DNA of 64,000 bases from contig JAUPSS010000002.1 of assembly GCA_040285825.1 (NCBI GenBank), forward strand, positions 2,976,001 through 3,040,000, given 5' to 3'. The notes under the pieces were generated by a model, which had not been told where the DNA came from, made no database searches, and saw only the letters and a program-made list of their open reading frames with translations. The DNA is from Eukaryota sp. TZLM1-RC (taxonomy: Eukaryota; Metamonada: BaSk clade). Positions within the stretch are counted from its first letter, which is position 1. Every line of letters starts with the position of its first letter. Positions 50,980 to 61,929 of this stretch are shown here, in pieces. The translations under genes were made by a program, and so were the position numbers.

Positions 50980-51918
50980 CCGTATATTGGTTAGAATTGG
51001 TTCAAAAAATAGTGGGAATTTTTTATAAGTGGGAAATAAAATATTGGGAACTTTTCAAAAGGTTCCCAATATTCCCAATGTTTTTCTCAAATTGTTGTAT
51101 GTCATATTTGTGCAAAGTTGAGTAAACACAGATAACAAAATTTTATAGAAACACTAAATGTATCAACTATTGCTCCATATTGAAATGTTAGACATGGTTT
51201 TCGTCTATGTATATGCTTGATAAATCACAAATCAACAAAACGTTCTTTTAAGAAGAGAAAAAAGCCAAGGGCTGGCAGACAAGATAATAAACCACTTTGG
51301 ACCACGAAGACGAAACAACCCTCTTTTTTATCTCTCACCTGATGAACAGTCCTGACAAAGCCCTTGAACCTGTTTTAAAACAAAGACGTCTATATAAGTA
51401 TTTTCCTGAACGATCTACCACTTTGGACGTCTTGAACGTCGATACTGCTGAAGAAGTGCTGGAACATCTTCCACCTGAGGATCGTTTAACGGCGAAAGAC
51501 GTGCTACAATCACCCTGCAACCTCACCAACATTGACAAGGCCAAGTCTTCATATAATCCTTGGCCTATGGAACGCCATTTTGAACTTGCTGAGTATATGG
51601 TGAAAGAACAAAGAACAGCAAGCTATTGTTTCAAGTTGGCCCGCTTCAAGGGTATGAACAAGTCCAATGCCAGCCGATATAAAAAAGAGTATCTTGCTTT
51701 GAAAGCTAAGTTTGTTCTTCTAAGTTTGAGTATGAATGATTGTAGTTTGGTTTAAATTTTGCTTATAAATGTTTGTCTTTAAAATTTGACACGTGTTACC
51801 AAAAAGTGCACACGTGTAAACACTGTTTAAAAATAAGTGGGAATTTGTAAATTGGGAATTTTTCAAAAAATTCCCAAAATTCCCACTATTTTTTGAACCA
51901 ATTCTAACCAATATACGG
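50980..51918. mobile_element. 939-bp Tc1/mariner-type element with 43-bp terminal inverted repeats
   Basis: Both ends begin CCGTATATTGGTTAGAATTG and match perfectly for 43 bases. Beyond that, subterminal GTGGGAA/TTCCCA repeats continue imperfectly. TA dinucleotides lie immediately outside both ends (50978-50979 and 51919-51920), the target duplication of this superfamily. It contains one short gene (51342-51755) and no DDE domain, so it must depend on a transposase made elsewhere. Confidence 0.9.
51342..51755 (+). CDS. small helix-turn-helix-like protein inside the TIR element
   Basis: An ATG at 51342 opens 137 codons, and the frame extends a little further upstream without ATG. The product is charged, with TAEEVLEHLPPEDRLTAKDV in the middle. 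A basic, helix-rich C-terminal part (NPWPMERHFELAEYMVKEQ, then FKGMNKSNASRYKKEY) looks like the N-terminal DNA-binding half of pogo/Tc1-type transposases. A DNA-binding fragment without catalytic domain could act as a repressor of its family. That is inference, and decay is equally possible. Confidence 0.5.
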   Translation: MNSPDKALEPVLKQRRLYKYFPERSTTLDVLNVDTAEEVLEHLPPEDRLTAKDVLQSPCNLTNIDKAKSSYNPWPMERHFELAEYMVKEQRTASYCFKLARFKGMNKSNASRYKKEYLALKAKFVLLSLSMNDCSLV

Positions 51919-51920
51919 TA

Positions 51921-54380
51921 CTTCAATTTGATGGTCTTGGCTGCTGTGTGTTGGAATTCATACAGTGTGTAGTAACAGAAGTGTAATTTATTACGAAGAC
52001 GAATTGTATTCTCTCTTCTTAAACTAATAGGCGGAATACTAATAAACTATATAATTAAAATATAAATACTATTCAAGACTAACAAATTATTTTTAAAGGA
52101 AAGATGTACTTGTTCGACACAATTGGTTCTGCAGGGGTAAAGCTGAAGAAAGAGTCTTTGGAACGTAATTGTTTTGAAGTTATACACTTAAGAAAAAAAA
52201 CATACAACTACTGATACTTAACAATAATTGAGGATTTTGGAGTAAATCATTGGTTTAATCTTGGAAGTAATGTATTCGAGGATTGATTCGTATTCAATAC
52301 GACATTTTCTAGCTTTAAAATGCATCTGAATGAAATTCCAGAACAAAAAGTTTTAGCTGTCATAGAAGATGGTGATAAAAGGAAGTCGTGTTGAGATTTG
52401 GGGAAGTAAAAACTATAACTCTACGTCTTAATACAGCAAACAGAGGTTTCAATTGGATTCATGGTGGAGGATTCATGCTGATCAATTTTTACTGCGTTAC
52501 CAATGTTGATCGCAACTGTTGATCACCTTGTTTCTAAAGGCATGGATTGTTTTTGGGAATCAGAGGTAAATCAAAGGTGAATTGGAATTATAATTCACCA
52601 AACTTGCTTATTGGTTCTTGAAGTATTACCCCTCAAGTGACATAAATTTGTGGATTAGTTCACCTTATTGAACAAAATCTTTTTCATTGAAAGTCCCTCT
52701 TTCGGAATTGAGTTTCCTACTGCTACTTACAGTTTACTGCACTCAGTAGTCACTAACGTTATCTGTTACCAACGTTGGCATCTTTTTTGCTTCTTGATGG
52801 ATGCCACTCCTTTATTGCTTTTCTGTTCTTATCGACTCTACCTTCAAAGACAATTACTTACTCCCCTACTCTCTTTCTACTCTCGATTCTGCTATTTGGG
52901 ATGAGTTGACTGGATGCAGTTTTCGGAATCAACTCTCTACACTTCCTTCTGTTGTCATTCGTCCATCAGTGCTCTGAACAATCCTTTTCAACAATCAAGC
53001 ATCCTTTTCTGATGAAGATTCTTCACGATCCCTCCTTGTCTGATCCCTCTGATACCTCTGTTCATTGTATCGAAGTTGCGCTTTCTGCGAACCCCGTCGC
53101 ACATGCCTCGTTTAGTTCTAGGTCTTGCAAGGACCTAGACTTGAATGAAGGTTGTCTACTGAAAGCTGAACACACTTGCTATTTAGGCCTCCATATTGTT
53201 ATAAATAATGTTAAACTTTAAAAAAACTTTTATTTATTTGCAGATTGGTCAAAGGTATCTTGGTTCTCATTGTGATAAGAGACTACCATCAAGGATAAAA
53301 AGGGAATTGGCAAAGCTGGTGTTTTTGTAGACGGTCAAAGATGAAAATTTCATGTTCCTTGCATTGTGATAGTTACCCACTTTTTGTAGCGAATAACTTG
53401 TTTTGATTTTTCACAACATTTAGATGTATTTGTGGAGTCTCTACCAAATATTGGGAGTAATTCTCTTTATTTAGAGTCTCTATTTATAAATACCCAAACG
53501 ACTGAGTAATCATCAACCATTCAGTTTTTAACTGTTTGAGGTTGATTGCAGTCAAGAAAGATCTGATTACGTGTGTCTGTATAGTCGACATGTTTTTGGA
53601 TCTTTGTAGGTTTCATACTTACATTTTTGACTCTTTACTGAACAGTTGAAACCACATCTTTTACCCAAATGAGCAGAGGCGTAGACAAACTGACTTCACA
53701 TTATTTGGTTGAATACCAGCATTAAGATCTGAGTAAGAGAATTCTGTGCACCAAACAGTGATTTTTGTGTTCTGTTGATCTTTAAATGGTTTATTCACAG
53801 TAACTTCCAAAATGGAGAAAGGGTCTGATCCATTGGCAGGAATTTCCTAAAAGTCAAGATGGAGTTCTGAAATGAAGGTTTTGAGCAGCTTTACACTATG
53901 CTACCAATGTTGCTCTCACAAAGTTGCAGCTTTCAATCCATTAATTTCCGCCTCACCATTTTCCTGAAGCTCTCAACGCATTTTCCACAAGGTCCTAACA
54001 ATATTTCGGATCTACTCTGAAATTGTCTTTCTATTTTGAGTTGTTGTAGCCTTAAGTCGAGATGTTAAGATAAAGAGTATAGCATAAAGTGAATGAGGTA
54101 AGGTGATTTATTTTGCTCGTTCTCTATTTAAGCCTAAAGGCGTCAACTCTACTTCTTCCCTTTTGGAATTAATCAACTTTAAATTAATCAACTAACAAGT
54201 ATAAAAACTATAACTATACAAAATACTAGTAACTAAATGCTATTGTCTACTGTTACCTCTGCGCGGATTTGGATTCACACTAGTTTTGCACTTTTAATAT
54301 CGACAATTGATGTATTATGACTAGTTGAAAATGATGTAGAATAGAGTAGTGAACAATAATTAAAAAGACCCTCGTTCCTT
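51921..54380. other. long stretch without a supported gene
   Basis: Open pieces at 52668-53220 have no ATG-led product or known motif. A reading near 53300-53345 (KGIGKAGVFVDGQRWKF) faintly recalls an RNase H or retroelement fragment. The last 300 bp (54060-54370) are AT-rich with direct repeats of a few bases and could be an LTR of a minus-strand element. I cannot support either. Confidence 0.35.
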
Positions 54381-55185
54381 GATCTATGTGTTTGAATACT
54401 TTGTTGAGTATGTTTTAATCGTTTCATTAAGACCTGCTTCTTCTTCCCTTTTTCGTAAACGAGTAACGTGGTCGTTGAGTAAAGTTATCATGGAATCGAG
54501 TAGTGGATTCGCTAATGATTATACAGGGTTTTTTGGACTAAAAACAACAGTAGGCAAAGTAACAAACTTCAAAACTGTGAAGGCGGGATCTTTTGTTGTT
54601 AAAGTACTGCCTTTAGGACTACATCTGTTAGAGGAGCAAAGACCGTATCCTTGCCCTCGTAGTACATTAATAGTGGAGGTGGAGTCTCTACTCGTAACCT
54701 CGTATGTAGTCGACTTTTTAGTGTTTGGCTCCATAAGGGAGAGTTGCTCGAATAGACAAAATCTGTTGGCTCGAGGTAGGTCTCCGCGTGCTTGTTAAGA
54801 GTTTGTAGAATCCATCACTGGTGCCTTCCCCTTCCATGTTATCTAGTTGATCATGAAATTTTTTATACTCGCCTAGAGGGGTTGATGTATGTAAAATGGG
54901 ATTTCCATCCGTTTTCTTACTAGATTCTACATTAGAGAGGGAGATGGAGCTGGGTCCGTTCTCGTTTCCTCTTTTGACAAATTTGGGTCAGAAGGAGAGG
55001 TGGGATCTTGTTCCTTTGACAACATCTATTTCAGAAGAAGGAGGCACCTCGTCCGTTCTATCAACCGGTTGTCTATTGAAGGAGGAGTCCGTTATCTCAT
55101 TGTCCTCATGATTGTGTTGTTGTTGCTGCTGCATGCTGTTAGAAGTATAAGAGTCAGACATATCTTTCTGAAAGATGTCTGACAT
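54381..55185 (-). pseudogene. broken unassigned gene, possibly gag-like
   Basis: A minus-strand ATG at 55185 starts MSDIFQKDMSDSYTSNSMQQQQQ, a hydrophilic Gln- and Asp-rich head. After a frameshift near 54990 the reading goes on as NVESSKKTDGNPILHTSTPL and FHDQLDNMEGEGTSDGFYKL to about 54700. After another shift it reads STTYEVTSRDSTSTINVLRG, with a coiled C-terminus (LNDHVTRLRKREEEAGLNET) ending near 54405. The polar head and central fold are reminiscent of retroelement gag proteins, but no zinc knuckle is visible and I do not recognise the family. Confidence 0.45.
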
Positions 55186-55839
55186 CCTGCTACCTGATAT
55201 ATGTTACTGTAATGCTGGTAATGTTATAGTTAGATACGGTATATCTTATTGACTTCAGTCTGCCAGTCTATCAGTCTGCACACATTTTTAGGAAGAGTTG
55301 GTCAGACAAAGGCCCCAACTTCCCGATGACACCATTTTAGTAGTTCTCTATAAGAGTGGTGGTAACTTTCGTGTTGTTACCAACGATACTCTGAAAAGGT
55401 GGATTGCTCAAGTGGAAGGATCTGAAGGAATTGCATTCTCCTTGAAAGTGAACCCAAGAAATCTGAACCGTAATAGCCTGGAATTCCTGGGTTGATCGCT
55501 ACAGACGTAATCAAGCGGAAACTGTTGTTATTCCATGTGATTTGACGAGATTATTTTTGCAGCACCCACTCATGGTTCGGATACGTTTGACCAGCATTAG
55601 CCAGAAAGAATCACACAATTTGTGTCAAGACAATAAGTGGTGTGGTCCTCGGAAGAACCGTGGCAGACCTCAGGACCCGGATGTCCAGGTCAATTGAAAA
55701 CTTCGTTCATGATGAAGAATTTCGGTCTCTTCCTGGGGTGCTGCTTCCGAAGCAAACATGAAGAGAATCCAGAATGTTGAAGACCCCATGCTCTCCAGTA
55801 GTTGTTTTAGAAATCATTCAATAAATTGTCTTTATTTAG
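55186..55839. other. intergenic with unassigned scrap
   Basis: A plus-strand piece (55298-55495, ending ...NRNSLEFLG) and a following CGPRKNRGRPQDPDVQVN stretch look coding but are broken and unassigned. Confidence 0.35.
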
Positions 55840-55945
55840 TTAAGCTCTCTCAAATTTCCATTGACAAACAACGTTTTGAACAGGCTTTACGTTCGAAGGA
55901 ATGTACGGTGAAGTAAAAAAGTTTCCATAGATCCAGCATGCGTGC
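55840..55945 (-). mobile_element. scrap of a Tc1-like transposase
   Basis: On the minus strand HACWIYGNFFTSPYIPSN...NVVCQWKFE parallels HAGWTNGQFYHSPYLNNSKL of the element at 60639-61271. Only this end is left. Confidence 0.5.
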
Positions 55946-55996
55946 GTTAATAGTCTAGAATATTTACTTTTCAACTGAACAATGCAGCACTTAATT

Positions 55997-56960
55997 ATAT
56001 AGTGTTGCACGAAACGTCCAAAATTTTCGGCGGAATCGTGTTTCGGAAACCAAACGCTTCCGAAACGTTCCGAAACGTCTTTTTGGGGTACTCCAACTTC
56101 TTTCTTCCTCTCTTCTATTCTCTCTTCCAAAAACACGTGTTGAAACCATGGAGAATCTGCGTCATTACTTCACTGCTGACGAGACAGTTGACTCTGAACT
56201 CCGCTCACCAAGCGGGCGACGAAAAGTTCCAAAAGTTACTTGCAAATCTTGTGGTCATTCCTTTCTAGGAAGCAATGGAACAACATCTTTATTGTCTCCC
56301 TGGTGTTAAATCATGTTCCAGACCTCCATCTACACTACCTCCTCGTGCAACCAAGCGAATTTCCAAAAGGCACAACGAACTGTCAGCAAAACAACCCAAG
56401 AAAGGAACAATCGAAGCTCATTTTAACCAAATTGGTACAGATGCATTGAATAAAGCTATTGCAATGTTTTTCTATCGTAACGGTATCCCTTTTAATGCAA
56501 CACGTACTAAAGAATTCAATAACATGGTAACAATGATGACATCAGCAAATTTTGTATTCTGTCTGCCTTCTTACAATGCACTTAGAACTAATCTCCTGGA
56601 AGAAGTGAAACACAGTATCGAACTACGCTTGGTACCGTTATTTGAAAAGATACGAGATGTTGGTTGTACCTTGCCCTTCGACGGCTGGACTGATCCATCA
56701 GGCAACTCTTTAACTAATTTTGTATTAATAGCAGGCTCAGAGGCCATGTTTTACGACTGCGTAAACACATTTGGAAAGAAAAAGGACGCAAATATCATTT
56801 TTCTTGACGTTGATAACATCATTCAACTTTTTGTGTAACCCATCTAGAAACAGTCGAATGGTGGACCAAAAAGAATCTGGCTATTGATGACTGTGATTCC
56901 TCAAGAAAGAGGTAGGTGTATACAGCACGCGTTTTTGTATCTTCAGAAGCATGAGACCTG
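55997..56960 (+). mobile_element. hAT transposon remnant (BED finger + DUF659)
   Basis: The left end TAGTGTTGCACGAAACGTCC and several CGAAACG motifs (56000-56085) look like a hAT terminus. A plus-strand ATG at 56147 starts a BED-type zinc finger (VTCKSCGHSF). After a frameshift near 56270 the second half (EQHLYCLPGVKSC) and a DUF659-type hAT core follow (FFYRNGIPFNATRTKEFNNM, then LPFDGWTDPSGNSLTNFVLI) to 56838. The catalytic C-terminal half is absent or unrecognisable. Confidence 0.75.
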
Positions 56961-57109
56961 AGTTGTTGAACGTCTCAACAGCTTAAATGAATAGAGAAAT
57001 GTAAAGGCATTGATTGTTTGGTGTTAGAATGGTTGGTTGAAAATGTTTGTACACCAAAATGCAATCAAAATGAAAACTCCAGTTGATTTGCCTCTTTAAT
57101 TTTTTTTCA

Positions 57110-57488
57110 TCGCAATCAAAGCGCGAAGTTATTCAAATTCATTACTGTTTTCCAAAATAGTTCTTCAATACTAACTTCCGAAAGCAATGTACAGTGTTCT
57201 TCATCAAAAGTTTCTCTTTTTGTTGTCGAAGTAATGTTTGAAACAGGGTTTGAGTACTAATAGTGGTTCTGAGCTTTTGATTTAAAACATTGTTGCCCTT
57301 CAAAATTCCGGCTGTAACGTGCAACGATCGCTTGAAGCTCTTGACTGAGCTGTCTTACAGACCAGTTGCCTTCATTGTCAACTCCCATCCCACATCGCAT
57401 CACTGCAGCTTGGGCATAGGAAAAACCATTTTTGTGCTTTCTGTTGTCGATTTCCTCTACCACACTTTTAGCAAGTTGTAGAAAACAC
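57110..57488 (-). mobile_element. C-terminal scrap of a pogo-like transposase
   Basis: On the minus strand VEEIDNRKHKNGFSYAQAAV followed by MRCGMGVDNEGNWSVRQLSQ parallels the region downstream of the DDE domain of the pogo-like element at 62300-62460 (VAEINSKRNENG, then MMRCGLGLDDVGEWSVKYLS). It lies next to the hAT ends, so the elements are nested or rearranged. Confidence 0.65.
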
Positions 57489-57901
57489 TAGTGTTGCACG
57501 AGACGTCTCCACTACTGTTGTTGTATTGTAACGTCTCCAAGACGTCTCCGCATCTCTATGTATCTGTATCTGTAGCCACATTTTTTCTGATTTAAACTTT
57601 ACTATATTTATTCCCCTTTTTCAAAAAAATAAAATCTTTTTATTTCTAACAGTATCTACCATCTAGATTCAAACTCTACTTCAATCAATTTCTCTATCAA
57701 GCAATGGATCAGTTTCATTTCTCGAAACGTCAACCAAAATTAAACGTGTATCTTCGATACGACTAGTGGGAGATCTAGCGTCAGCGGAGCAGGTGCTGTC
57801 ATCGACAAACTGAATGAAGTACTCCATAAGTTCGGGTTGAATCATAAGAATGAAAAGGCAGAAGAAATATAATAGGGTAAACTGGTCTCGTGCAAGACTA
57901 T
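57489..57901. mobile_element. hAT-type miniature element
   Basis: Left end TAGTGTTGCACGAGACGTCT and right end (inverted) TAGTCTTGCACGAGACCAG agree at 16 of the first 17 bases. Subterminal GACGTCTCC repeats follow on the left. No matching 8-bp flanking duplication is visible, so the right end may instead pair with the left end at 55997. Confidence 0.5.
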
Positions 57902-57924
57902 ATAAATATTAATTTTTAATTTAC

Positions 57925-58500
57925 TTGGACTGAAACTGAATCAAAAACACTGTTATCAAAAATAACATTTTTTCATCATCTCTCTCATCAATAGGTAATT
58001 CTTGCACCATGTTTTCGAGAGACTTCGATAAAAGATGTGATTTATTCAAAGAAAACCAGTTCAACTTAAACCAGAGTTTGTACTCAAACAGAAAATTTTT
58101 CAAACTCCCCAATGAAAGCACTTTTGCATAAATATTTTTCGTGTGAAATTTCATGTGTTAAAGAATGAAGAAGGTTGTTAATTTTTGATCCAAAACACTC
58201 ATTCAGGACCGATAACGCTAAATGTTTGTCAATTTTTAACTCTTGAATAGCTAAAAGTTGCTCTTCAATTTTTTTTTCAAACTGCTGATCAAAATCAATT
58301 TAATTTTTCACTGTTTCCAAAATAGAAACCAAGAAAACGAATCGCATCTGCTTCATGATCAAACAATTTGATGAAAGCCTCAGAAAGTGATCCCTCAACA
58401 TTCTGATTACCAATAATAAAACATTTGGGCAATTTATTATATAACCCAATTTGTTGGAACAAAGAAATGAAATGCTGAAATCTTTGCTGTAAAAGTTAAT
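57925..58500 (-). mobile_element. non-LTR retrotransposon RT scrap
   Basis: On the minus strand RFQHFISLFQQIGLYNKLPKC and the following ADAIRFLGFYFG (about 58320-58490) correspond to the RT segment after YMDD in family A. The open piece at 57921-58154 continues it. Several stops. Confidence 0.65.
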
Positions 58501-58799
58501 TATTCATTTTTATTCAATTTTTAGGAAAACACCAAAATGCACAAGATTAAATCAATTTCCATCAAAATTAAGAACAACATTATTCCCATCTGCTTCATCA
58601 AAAACCACAAAAATTACTATTGCTCTAAATCTTAATAAACTTAAAGCTTCTGAACCTATATCCATCTGAGTGAACGATACTTTCGAATCTTGTGACAAAA
58701 TGATACCAACTCTGCATCAATATGGTATTGAATACAACAAAGAGTTCTCACCTGCTCAAAATAACAACAAGACCCGCTTTGGAAATCAGGTGTGATGAT
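58501..58799. other. spacer between mobile elements
   Basis: About 300 bp, with only short coding-like scraps on the plus strand near 58560-58780 that may be the 5' part of the following Mutator-like element. Confidence 0.35.
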
Positions 58800-59817
58800 G
58801 AGAAGTGTCCCTTTCGTTTTATTTCTCGTCCCCTCTTGATTGCGATGTTTGGGTTGTTACGAAGTTAGTGGAGCACAACACACCTTGTCAAGCACAATCA
58901 AAAAATCACGTTCCTGCGAAAATTGTTGCTCATATCTTGAAAGAGGATTTCCGACGTTGTGGACCAGTATCTCCTACTAGAATGCAAAGGATGTCTGACA
59001 TGCCAATCAATCATAACGCATGTTTTAGAGTGGTAAAAGTAGCACAAATGTTGTTATATGGAGACCAGGAGAAGTCCTTGAGCCTACTACCTCGTTACTT
59101 CGAACGTTTGAAACAGAAAATGCCAGGAACTGTGGCTTTTGTTGAAGCAGGTGAAGATGATCGCTTTAGTGGTTGCTTTTTGGCGTTTTCAGCATCCATT
59201 ACTGGTCAGAAATATTGTAAACCTGTGATCCAGTTGGACGGGTGTTTCATCAAAGATCAGTATCTTGGAACAATCTTGGTAGCATTGACGCAATTTACAG
59301 ACATTCCCTCCAGCGTTTGGAGTTGTTGAAACTGAAAATACAGCAACTTGGTCGAGGTTTCTAGATCATCTTCGCAACATATTTGTTATCTCATACTTCA
59401 ATCTTTTCTGATCGGCAAAAAGGTCTGATCAATGCAGTGAAGGCTGTACTTCCTGGATGTCCTCATGCATTCTGTGTAAAACATCTTGCTGATAATGCAA
59501 CAGGTAAAGGATCAAAAAAAGCTAGGCATTTTATTTTCCGACTAGCAAAAGCAAAAAATCTCAATGACTGCAACGGAAATCGGAGAATCAATCGCACCGA
59601 AAGTAAATGTTCGCGGACCTTCAATTGCGAAGCCGAAAGTGGGCAGACCCAAGAAAGTTGGTATGAGGAATGCAAGTGAGAGAAAATCAGCAAGAAGCCC
59701 AGAAGATCTCAAGCTTCATTAGAGCCAGCTCAGAAACGCATTTTTAATTGTGGTTTATGTGGAGAAGTAAACCATAGCAAAAGAGGTTGTCCTAATCAAG
59801 AGTTTATTGTATCATAA
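58800..59817 (+). mobile_element. Mutator-like (MULE) transposase remnant
   Basis: The plus-strand frame 58805-59329 contains KPVIQLDGCFIKDQYLGTIL, the first catalytic Asp block of the MULE DDE domain. After a frameshift near 59305 come AFGVVETENTATWSRFLDHL and, after another, SDRQKGLINAVKAVLPGCPH with AFCVKHLADN (second Asp and the C-x-x-H region). Near 59740-59785 a CCHC zinc knuckle (CGLCGEVNHSKRGC) closes it. The third catalytic region is damaged. Terminal inverted repeats were not found. Confidence 0.8.
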
Positions 59818-60027
59818 GAAGCAGATGAATAGAGATGTTCAATAAAGATGATTTTGATCAACCAACTTGAAAAGATTTGGGTCACGTCATATGTGTATTT
59901 TCATCACAGGTTCTGCATGATGTGGATTGTGAAAATTACTTTGAGAAATGTTTGTGGATTTTGATTAAAATTGTGGTACTGTGAATTTCACTTAAGCTGA
60001 ATTCAAAATTCAATTCTCCCAAACCTA
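59818..60027. other. spacer
   Basis: No gene seen. Confidence 0.4.
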
Positions 60028-60584
60028 ATGTCACCAATTGACACCACTATACACTCATCACGAACAGACGAAGACTGTGACCTCCCTTGGAGACAATCTG
60101 ATGATCAACAATTTGGCACCCCTATCAAATTGCCATGCACTGATGAAGACTGTGACTTCCCTTGGAGACAGTCTTGTGCTCAACAACTTGATTTTTCTTC
60201 TGTCAATAGTCCTTTACATACAGCACCGTATGTCAACCCTCACCTTAATGAAGTTCAGAGCCATCAACCTCTTTACTTTTCCTTTGTTCATAATGATGGT
60301 TGGGTTGCTCTCAAATTGTATTTACTAAATGCACCGTATAAGGGAACTCATAAGTTCTTTTATGAAGGGGAACACGATGTGTATATCCAACAAGCTGAGT
60401 CATATTCACACCTTGTTTTAGACGACTTGGTGCTATTTCTACTTTTTTACACATTAAAAGGGACGCTGAAATTGCGAATTTTATCAGATCGTTGTTATCT
60501 TCGGCTCCAATACCTACTGTTTTACATGCTGATGCAGTTACTCAATTTTATATGGCCACTAACGTAGAAAATTCTCATACTTAG
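60028..60584 (+). pseudogene. unassigned ORF with a duplicated motif, probably frameshifted
   Basis: An ATG at 60028 opens 179 codons. A 12-residue unit, TDEDCDLPWRQS then TDEDCDFPWRQS, occurs twice (about 60067 and 60142). From about 60400 the original frame becomes hydrophobic and unlikely. The +1 frame instead reads FRRLGAISTFLHIKRDAEIA and PTVLHADAVTQFYMATNVEN to a TAG at 60582, which looks like the true C-terminus after a frameshift. No known family. Confidence 0.45.
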
Positions 60585-60638
60585 TTAAACTTCAATTATT
60601 TTTCTTGCAACCAATAAATTTCACATAAAAACCACAGA

Positions 60639-61271
60639 TCAACTCAACAAGGACAAAAAATTTATTTTATATTCAGTTCTATCGTTTTCTATGTCCATTT
60701 CAATACAGTTCACCAATTTGGAATTATTTAGATATGGTGAATGGTAAAACTGGCCATTAGTCCATCCTGCGTGCTCAAACAGTGAACTACAATCATATAA
60801 TCGTAGACTTTCCAAAGCAGATAGTATAGTATAGTAACTTTGTTTACATTTTGACAGTATTTTTTGGGACAATTTGTGAGAATATTTTGCGTCTTTAAGA
60901 ATACGGTAAAGTGTTGTTTCAGACAAAGTTTTACTAAAGAGTTGTAACGCTATCTTTTTCATTTGATGTAAAAATAGCTGGGGATCGACATCAACGATTG
61001 ACAGAAGGGTAGTAACTTCCGAAGAGTCTAGTATTCTATTTTTTCTCCGTCGATATGGACCCCACAGGTAGGAGTCAAATGATTGCTTGAGCCATCGGGA
61101 AATAGTGGATTGTGACACACTATACTGTTTTGCAATCTCTTTTTGAGTGAGAGGCTGAAAACGGTGAGCAGCACACGCGCGAGCCCTGGTGTCATCCGAA
61201 CAATGTAAATTAAGTGATAGAAGCTGTTGGGCCGATTTAACTTCAGAAAGTATGCGAAAAGTCAACGGCAT
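60639..61271 (-). CDS. Tc1-like transposase N-terminal (double helix-turn-helix) without DDE domain
   Basis: I start it at the in-frame ATG 61271; the frame is open to 61349 without ATG. The 210-residue product has a first helix-turn-helix (LTQKEIAKQYSVSQSTISRW). A linker with PYRRRKNRILDSSEV, a GRPR-like hook position, leads to a second helix-turn-helix (SETTLYRILKDAKYSHKLSQ). This is the paired-type DNA-binding part of Tc1/mariner transposases. The DDE catalytic domain is replaced by about 70 residues ending in HAGWTNGQFYHSPYLNNSKL. It is probably a truncated transposase; a domesticated DNA-binding protein is possible. Confidence 0.6.
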   Translation of the reverse strand: MPLTFRILSEVKSAQQLLSLNLHCSDDTRARACAAHRFQPLTQKEIAKQYSVSQSTISRWLKQSFDSYLWGPYRRRKNRILDSSEVTTLLSIVDVDPQLFLHQMKKIALQLFSKTLSETTLYRILKDAKYSHKLSQKILSKCKQSYYTILSALESLRLYDCSSLFEHAGWTNGQFYHSPYLNNSKLVNCIEMDIENDRTEYKINFLSLLS

Positions 61272-61349
61272 ATTGTTTGGGGGAGTTTTGGGGGGAAACT
61301 GAAATTGGGAATGTTTGGGGGAATTGCATTCAACATAAAAATCAACCAC

Positions 61350-61919
61350 AGTACGTGTGGATTTTGGTGTTGTCCCAATTTTTTTGCTTTTGCCATTTTC
61401 TTTATCCCTTAAATTACTTCAAAATCACGACATGTGAAATCGAACGATTTTTTGTGTTGTTCTCTATTGCAGGTATTTGCTTTTGTGAACTATTCAATTT
61501 CTTCTTTAAGATATTCAATGTTGAAATACTGTTAAAAAGTCACATGGATAACTGGGATGCCAACACATAAAAAATTGTGAAGCTGAGACGGAAAAATAAT
61601 GGTTTCCAAACAGAAAGATGAAACAGAAGATGCCATCTTACCATTGATGTCTGGAGAACTGTAGTGGTATTTGGTTCTATATTTAATTAGCTTTCCGTCG
61701 ATAAATTATTATCTATTATTCATTTGGACGTGTAGCAGAAAAATAGAAAAAATAACATTAAATTAAGATAAATATACTATTATAATTTTACTTATATTTA
61801 AAATTTATAGTCAGAAAAACAATTAAATATCATTTTAAGAGACTTGTTGCATGGGATAGAAGAAGATTGAAGGTGTATGACACTAATGAGGACGTGTAAG
61901 AAGAGGTACACTGTTGGCA
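61350..61919. other. intergenic
   Basis: About 570 bp, AT-rich, with nothing recognised. Confidence 0.45.
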
Positions 61920-61929
61920 GTAATTAGTC

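Noticed and set aside
52668-53345. Possible retroelement RNase H or envelope-like open frames
   Set aside because: Only a faint resemblance in one short segment and no start codon; not enough to call an element.
54060-54370. Possible LTR of a minus-strand element next to the broken gag-like frame
   Set aside because: No second LTR, no primer-binding site and no clean TG...CA ends were seen.
56000-57901. One complete hAT element from the 55997 end to the 57901 end
   Set aside because: The ends are similar, but the 8-bp flanks do not match, and pogo-like sequence and a second left end lie inside. I list the parts separately.
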